Shown here: positions 58,783 through 64,000 of the stretch, piece after piece
How positions within the stretch are numbered: position 1 is the stretch's first letter
How the letters are laid out: every line of letters begins with the position of its first letter
Source of the DNA: Protea cynaroides
Lineage: Eukaryota; Streptophyta; Magnoliopsida; Proteales; Proteaceae
Direction: 5' to 3'
DNA length: 64,000 nt
Assembly (NCBI GenBank): GCA_028583415.1
Contig: CM053274.1
Location: 1-64,000, forward strand
Program-made: the position numbers and the translations under genes
Notes under the pieces: generated by a model
What the model was told of the DNA's origin: nothing
What the model saw: only the letters and a program-made list of their open reading frames with translations
Database searches by the model: none

Positions 58783-60131
58783 AGTCCCCCCAACTTAAAA
58801 AAATTTCGTCCTCGAAATTGTTCGTACCTTCTGAATCAAATAAGTGAGGGTATTGCTTTCTCATAGCATTTTCTTCTTCCCATGTAATTTCTTCCATGTC
58901 TCTACTTTTCCATATGACCTTAACATAGTAAATATCTCTGTTGCGTAGACGTTGAACCTTTCGACTGGTGATTTCCGTTGGTGTTACTTCGAATGTCAAA
59001 TCATCAGTCAATTCCGGCAAATCTACTGTCAAGACATGCATTGGGTCTTTGACATACTTCTTCAATAGGGAAATGTGAAATACGTCATGCACACTTGACA
59101 TAGATGGTGGTAGTGCTAACTGATAAGCCACTTTTCCATGCTTAGCTAGAATTTCATATGGTCCGACATATCTTGGACTTATTTTTCGTTTCTGTCCGAA
59201 CCTCTTCAATCCTCGCATAGGCGATACCTTCAGAAATACTTTATCACCTACGGCGAACTCAAGATCCCTTCGTCGAGTATCTACATATTGCTTCTGACGG
59301 TTCTGAGCTGTTCTTACTCTTTCTTTGATAATGTCGACCACTCGACAAGTTTCTTCAACGAATTCCGGTCCAACAATACTACGTTCTCCAACTTCATTCC
59401 AAAACAAGGGAGTTCGACACTTCCCGCCAAACGAGTTCTTCATAAGGTGACATCTATATATTAGCCCGATAGCCGTTATTGTAAGCGAACTCGATCAATG
59501 GTAACTTTTCGTCCCATGATCCTTTGAAATCAATCACACATGCTCGTAGCATATCTTCTAGAATTGGATTGTACGTTCGACCGTCCATCTGTCTGTGGGT
59601 GGAATGCAGTACTAAACTTCAATGTCGTACCCATATCCTTTTGCGGTCCTTCCCAAAATTTGGAAGTAAATTGTGGATCTCTATAGGACACAATGCTTTC
59701 TGGATTACCATGTAACCGAACAATATTATCCACATACAGCTTTGCTAACCTTTCTAGTGTATATTGGGGTCGTATCGGTATGAAGCGAGCTGTTTTAGTC
59801 AAACGGTCCACAATCACCCAAACTGCGTCGACTACTCGAGGAGTCAATGGTAGTCCTGTGACGAAGTCCATAGTGATGCAGTCCCATTTCCATGCTGGTT
59901 CCGTAATGGTCAGAATAGATCCTGCGGGTCTTTGTCGTTCGGCTTTTACTTTCGACAATTTAGGCATTGAGACACAAACTTAGCTACATCCGCTTTCATT
60001 CCCCTCCACCAATATAATTTCTTCGGATCATGATACATTTTTGTACTTCCGGGATGTATCGAATAGATGGTGGTATGGGCTTCTTTCATCGATCGGTGTC
60101 TAATGTCCATACTTTCTATTTCGGTACACAT
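58778..60131 (-). pseudogene. Element D integrase with chromodomain, broken
   Basis: The zinc module ([17 protein letters not shown]...CLNCRK) ends at a stop near 59946. The core resumes in another frame with [32 protein letters not shown] (SDRD changed to SYRD, catalytic Asp kept) and HPQTDGRS, where a frameshift removes the catalytic Glu. From 59443 a single frame gives [34 protein letters not shown] and an intact chromodomain (YVKVIWKSRDMEEITWEEE). It ends with a stop that overlaps the first bases of the LTR (58778-58782), so the polypurine tract is translated as the last residues. Confidence 0.9.
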
Positions 60132-60332
60132 ATTCTCCCTTTATACTTCAGTACCTTCTCGTCATCCAAGGTGAACTTGGGGTTGGTCCTACCTTTCTCA
60201 ATATCTTCTTGTACTATTCTCGGATAAGGATCTGATTTGATAACTGTCTTCACTTCGTCCACTGTATCCGGTATAATTTTCAATGCCGCGAACAAATTCA
60301 TGAACCGATGAATAAACCCTTGGTTGGCTGAT

Positions 60333-60982
60333 TCATCTGCTGTATCTATCATATACTGCTCGTTGCCGTGATTGAAAACCATTCCGTTGGTACACATTGT
60401 TGCAGTCGTGCCAACTTCTCCTTGAGATTTTATCATTGCTTTTTCGCTCAATGCATCCGCTACCACGTTCGCTTTTCCGGATGACCCGGATATCACAATC
60501 ATAGTTTTTTAATAGTTCCAACCATCTCCTTTGTCTCATATTCAACTCCTTCGATTAAATAGATAAGTAAGACTTCGATCATGAGTGGGATAATTTTTCT
60601 CATGTACCTTTAACTGTCTTGAAGCATAAGCAATCACTTGCTCTCCTTGCATGAGCACACATCCTAATCCCAATCCCGATGCATCAGTGTATAAGGTAAA
60701 TGTCTGTCCTGGAACGGGAATGGTCAAAATCGGATCGAATATCAATCTGGCCTTCAATGTCAGGAAGCTCTTCTCACATTTGTCGGTCCACACAAACTTC
60801 TCACCTTTCTTGGTCAAACTAGTGAGAGGTACGGCAATCCGAGAATAGTCTTCTACGAATCTCCGATAATAACCAGCTAGACCCAGAAAGCTTCTAATTT
60901 CTGAAACGCTCTTTGGTCCTTCCCACTTCACAATAGCCTCGATTTTGCTGGGGTCCACTTTGATTCCTTCTGTGGATACCAC
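60333..60982 (-). pseudogene. Element D RT connection and RNase H with internal deletion
   Basis: [19 protein letters not shown] and [17 protein letters not shown] lead to [24 protein letters not shown]. Directly after NYPTHD the frame jumps to SLTYLFN: about 85 bp present in B (18755-18839) is missing, removing the catalytic Glu (LELAA) and Asp (SDHK). Further frame changes occur near 60545 and 60490. RNase H must be inactive. Confidence 0.87.
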
Positions 60983-61022
60983 GTGGCCTAGGAATGTGAC
61001 TTCACTTAGCCAAAACTCACAC

Positions 61023-62135
61023 TTAGAAAATTTGGCATATAGCTCCTTCGTTCCTTAACCGCTGTAAGGCTGTGTTTAGGTTCTTGATATGGGTTTTCTT
61101 GTCCTTGGAGTATACCAATATATCATCGATAAATCCTATTACCAACGTATCCAACATATCATGGAAAACTCGGTTCATAAGTTCCATGAACGTTGCCGGT
61201 GCATTAGTTAATCCGAATGATATAACTAAAAATTGGTAATGTCCATATCTGGTCCTGAATGCTGTCTTCGGAATATCACCTTCTTTAATCTTCAGCTGAT
61301 GATAGCCCGATCGAAGATCGATCTTAGAAAATACATTTGCTCCTTGCAACTGATCGAACAAGTCATCGATCCTGGGTAGGGCGTATCGATTTTTGATGGT
61401 CAGTTTATTCAACTCTCGATAGTCGATACATAATCGGACGCTACCATCCTTCTTCTTTATGAACAACACCGGTGCTCCCCATGGAGATATACTGGGTCGA
61501 ATATAACCCTTGTCTAGCAGTTCTTGTAGTTGCACTTTTAATTCCTTCAGTTCAGTAGGAGCCATTCTATAAAATGCCTTTGATACTGGTGCGGCACCAG
61601 GTATCAGGTCTATTACAAACTCTGTGGCACGGTCGGGTGGTAATCCGGGTAGTTCCTCTGGAAATACTTCAGGGTAATCCCGTACGACACTGATATCTTC
61701 CATTCGTGGGGATTCCTTGGTTAGGTCGACCACTGATACTAGATACCCGACTGCTCCCTTCTCAAGGCACTTCTTAGCCTTTAATGCTGAAAGTATGAGC
61801 TGCGGAAGTTTGGTTCCCGAGAAATTGAATTCTGCCCCTTCTTTGTCTTTGAATGTTAGCTTTTTTTCGGCACATAACCAATTTGCAGAATGCCGAGCTA
61901 ACGAGTCCATTCCCAAGATGACATCAAAGTCTGCCATCTCAAGTTGTATCAAGGTTGCATCTAGGGTCTGCTCTCCAATGAGAACTGGACATGGTCCATA
62001 ACCCTTTTCTAGTTTCACTTCTAACCCTATCGGTGACCGTACAAGTAATTTGTAGTCCAATGTTTTGATGGGCAATTTGGTCTTCTTTCCAAACGACACA
62101 GACATAAATGAATGAGTAGCTCCTGAATCAAAGAG
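61023..62135 (-). pseudogene. Element D protease and reverse transcriptase
   Basis: The protease motif [20 protein letters not shown] is in frame with the rest (DSG codons 62121-62129). The frame runs to 61023 with [17 protein letters not shown] (Trp to Ser at a conserved site), [34 protein letters not shown] and catalytic [10 protein letters not shown]. It ends in a frameshift at [12 protein letters not shown], where B reads [11 protein letters not shown]. Confidence 0.9.
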
Positions 62136-62187
62136 TACTCTGGTGGGTACGCCATTTATAGGTACAATACCCGTGATTTATCTTTAC

Positions 62188-63480
62188 TTAGTCTACATGC
62201 TCATTCAATGTAATTATAACTTTAAAAGTTTCAGTCATACCTGTGACCACATCGGGTGATGCGGCCGCATCTTCGGACGTAACAGCATATACCCGTCCCT
62301 GATGGAATTGCTTCTTGGGCTTTGGGCACTCTCTTGCCATATGTCCGGGTTGGTTGCAGTTGAAACACTTCGGGGCTTCAGAATTTGTCTTTGGCTGAGG
62401 TTGAGCTGCGGAAGTAGTCTTGGTTGCAGCATTAAAATTCTGAGGACGGAAGGGCTTATACGTCCGGTTATTGCCTCCGTTATACGAATTCCCAGCTGAC
62501 CTTTTTATGCCTTTGTTTTGAGTAAAATAACTCTCTTTCTGGCTCGATTCAATCACTCGAGCAATCTGGACGGCTTCATTATATATTGTCTTTTCTAATC
62601 CCAGAACATGTTCCCTGATGCTTCCTCTCAGTCCCGTGACAAACCTACGGGTTTTGGTTTCTTCCTCTTGCATACTCAGTGGTGCGAAGAAAAACAGCTC
62701 TTCATAACGCTGTTGGTACGCATCCACTGACATCTGTCCCTGATAAAGACTCAGGAACTCCTTCTCCATCGAATCCCTGAAGCTTCGTGGAAAATATTTC
62801 TCAAAGAAGGCTTCTTTAGATATAGCCCAAGTCAGTAGGGCGTGCTTTGTCAATAGATAGGCCCTGGTCGATTTCCACCAATGATGTGCGTCGCCTTTGA
62901 GCATGAAGGTGGCACACAATACTTTCTCCTCTTCAGTAATAGTCATCATAAGAAAATTTCTTTCCATCTCGTCTATCCAATGTGCTGGCCATAATGGATC
63001 AGACGGTTTGCCATTGAATTCTCTGGGTTTCATCTTTTGAAATCTCTCCACTAGTCGAGAGTGATCCATCTGGTTTTGATATGCCCCAAACATATGGGGT
63101 GGGTACTGATAGTTAGCCTGTGCTGCTTCCGGGACCTGCACTGGAATTGGTGCAGCCGGTTGTTGAGGTGTCTGTTGAGCTGGGTGGTTACCCACCGGTG
63201 CTCCACTAGCTTGCCCAGTGTGCATGGTTGCAGCCTGAGTGGCTTGAAACATAACTCCCATTGCAACCTACATTTGAGCTTGTGCGTGTTGCATCTGTTG
63301 CAGCTGCTATGCCTGATTCATCACCACTGTTGCTAGCTCTGGTGGTAGAGGTGGCAAGTTTGTAGGGTTTACCGGTTCTGGATTTTCCGGTACATGTTTA
63401 TTCTCTTGACTAGTCTCATCCACGGGTGGTTGTGGTGGGACTGTGTTTCGGGTCTGTCGGGTCACTCTACGTCCAGACAT
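62188..63480 (-). pseudogene. Element D gag, near-complete
   Basis: Original start Met at 63478-63480 (MSGRRVTRQ). Two nonsense codons lie in the N-terminal Gln-rich part (near 63310 and 63270). After them one open frame of 357 residues runs to 62188 with WPAHWIDEMERNF, KGDAHHWWKSTRAYLLTK, FFEKYFPRSF, REHVLGLEKTIYNEAVQIARVIESSQ and the CCHC knuckle CFNCNQPGHMARECPKPKK. It is the best gag template in the window for this family. Confidence 0.9.
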
Positions 63481-63620
63481 ATTTCCTTCTGAGATGGGTG
63501 GTGCCTGAAAATCATCAAAATCAGTGAGAAATCATTTATACTTCATCTAGGCACGCTAACCGATATAAAATTCAAAATCCCCATTTCATCCTGTAAAAAT
63601 ATACTGTCTTTTCTATGTAG

Positions 63621-63820
63621 GGTCGATGGTGATGGTCGATGGTATGTCCGACCCTTGTTATCCGACCCTGGGAATGACCTGTTCTTCCCGAGAGCTGAGG
63701 GTCGATGGGTATCCGACCCCAGTCCGACCCTTGATTTTCTGTCAGATTTCCAAGAGCCGAGGGTCGATTGGAGGGTCGATCCGAGGGTTGATGGTGTCAG
63801 TCGAATTGTCCGACCCTCGG
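63621..63820. repeat. GGGTCGAT/CCGACCC cluster upstream of element D gag
   Basis: At least four GGGTCGAT or near copies and about six CCGACCC copies, homologous to 21893-22106 in B but with small deletions. 63821-64000 continues as sequence homologous to 22130-22310 of B and then ends with the window. Confidence 0.82.
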
Positions 63821-64000
63821 ACCAAAAATCAGATTTTTAAGATCCGATTTTGGGTCATTTCTCACTATTTCTCCTCCATTTTGACTCGTCTCTACTCTCT
63901 GAGTTTCTACAGTGCTACATCACTGTTGTGGATCATTCTTAGTCCGAGTTTCGGCATCCACATCACCTCTACAGGTATACTTTCCCAACTTTACCTGTTT

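Larger units (their letters stand above)
56475..64000 (-). mobile_element. Element D: second copy of the element B family, cut by the window end
   Basis: Starts with a full 3' LTR of 2308 bp (56475-58782) directly against the GA tract. The internal region is collinear with B: chromodomain/integrase, RNase H, RT, protease, gag, then the 5' interval with GGGTCGAT motifs up to 64000. The 5' LTR, antisense ORF and second target duplication lie outside the window. Gag and RT are better preserved than in B, while RNase H carries a deletion. Confidence 0.92.

Overview
The window is repeat-dominated nuclear DNA, most likely from a large-genome flowering plant. Three features point to this: a Sirevirus-type Ty1/copia element, two families of chromodomain Ty3/gypsy elements of the Tekay/Del type (all three primed from initiator-Met tRNA), and a broken exon of a plant-like L-threonine aldolase. 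No species can be named. No intact host gene was found.

Layout. (1) 1-85 is unique flank. (2) 86-12902 and 34243-37768 are one ~16.3 kb satellite array built from ~1.2 kb units in which two unit types alternate, giving a ~2.35-2.39 kb dimer. Each unit has a long (TTC)n arm, a ~270 bp self-complementary core, a shorter (GAA)n arm and a GC-rich junction, so each unit is an extended foldback. (3) Element A, a Sirevirus-like copia element on the minus strand (12903-34237), interrupts the array with a perfect 5 bp target duplication (CACAT). (4) Element B, a Tekay-like gypsy element on the minus strand (14688-26612), sits inside the 3' LTR of A. Its left edge and part of A's LTR are replaced by a C-rich block (14290-14687) that looks like an assembly artefact. 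(5) 37769-39880 has no recognisable gene. It is followed by a broken threonine aldolase exon (39881-40318) and a 500-N gap. (6) 40874-41837 and 53582-56474 are one GA-rich homopurine tract, split by element C (41838-53576, a second Tekay-like family, TSD AAAAA) and bounded on the right by element D (56475 to beyond the window end, same family as B).

All gag-pol regions are broken by stops and frameshifts. The most interesting accessory structure is in the gypsy families. B and C carry an extra reading frame on the strand opposite gag-pol, between gag and the 5' LTR. In B it resembles the plant 'putative plant transposon protein' domain followed by an acidic, Pro-rich, coiled-coil tail; C keeps only the tail. 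Both copies are followed 25-40 bp after the stop by the same 34-nt hairpin. Each family also has its own iterated short motif (GGGTCGAT/CCGACCC in B and D, ACCGGTAT/ATACCGGT in C). The motif occupies the same three places in each family: upstream of the LTR TATA-like site, further inside the LTR, and in the interval between gag and the antisense ORF. This resembles a self-recognition or regulatory arrangement and is the best candidate here for an undescribed system.
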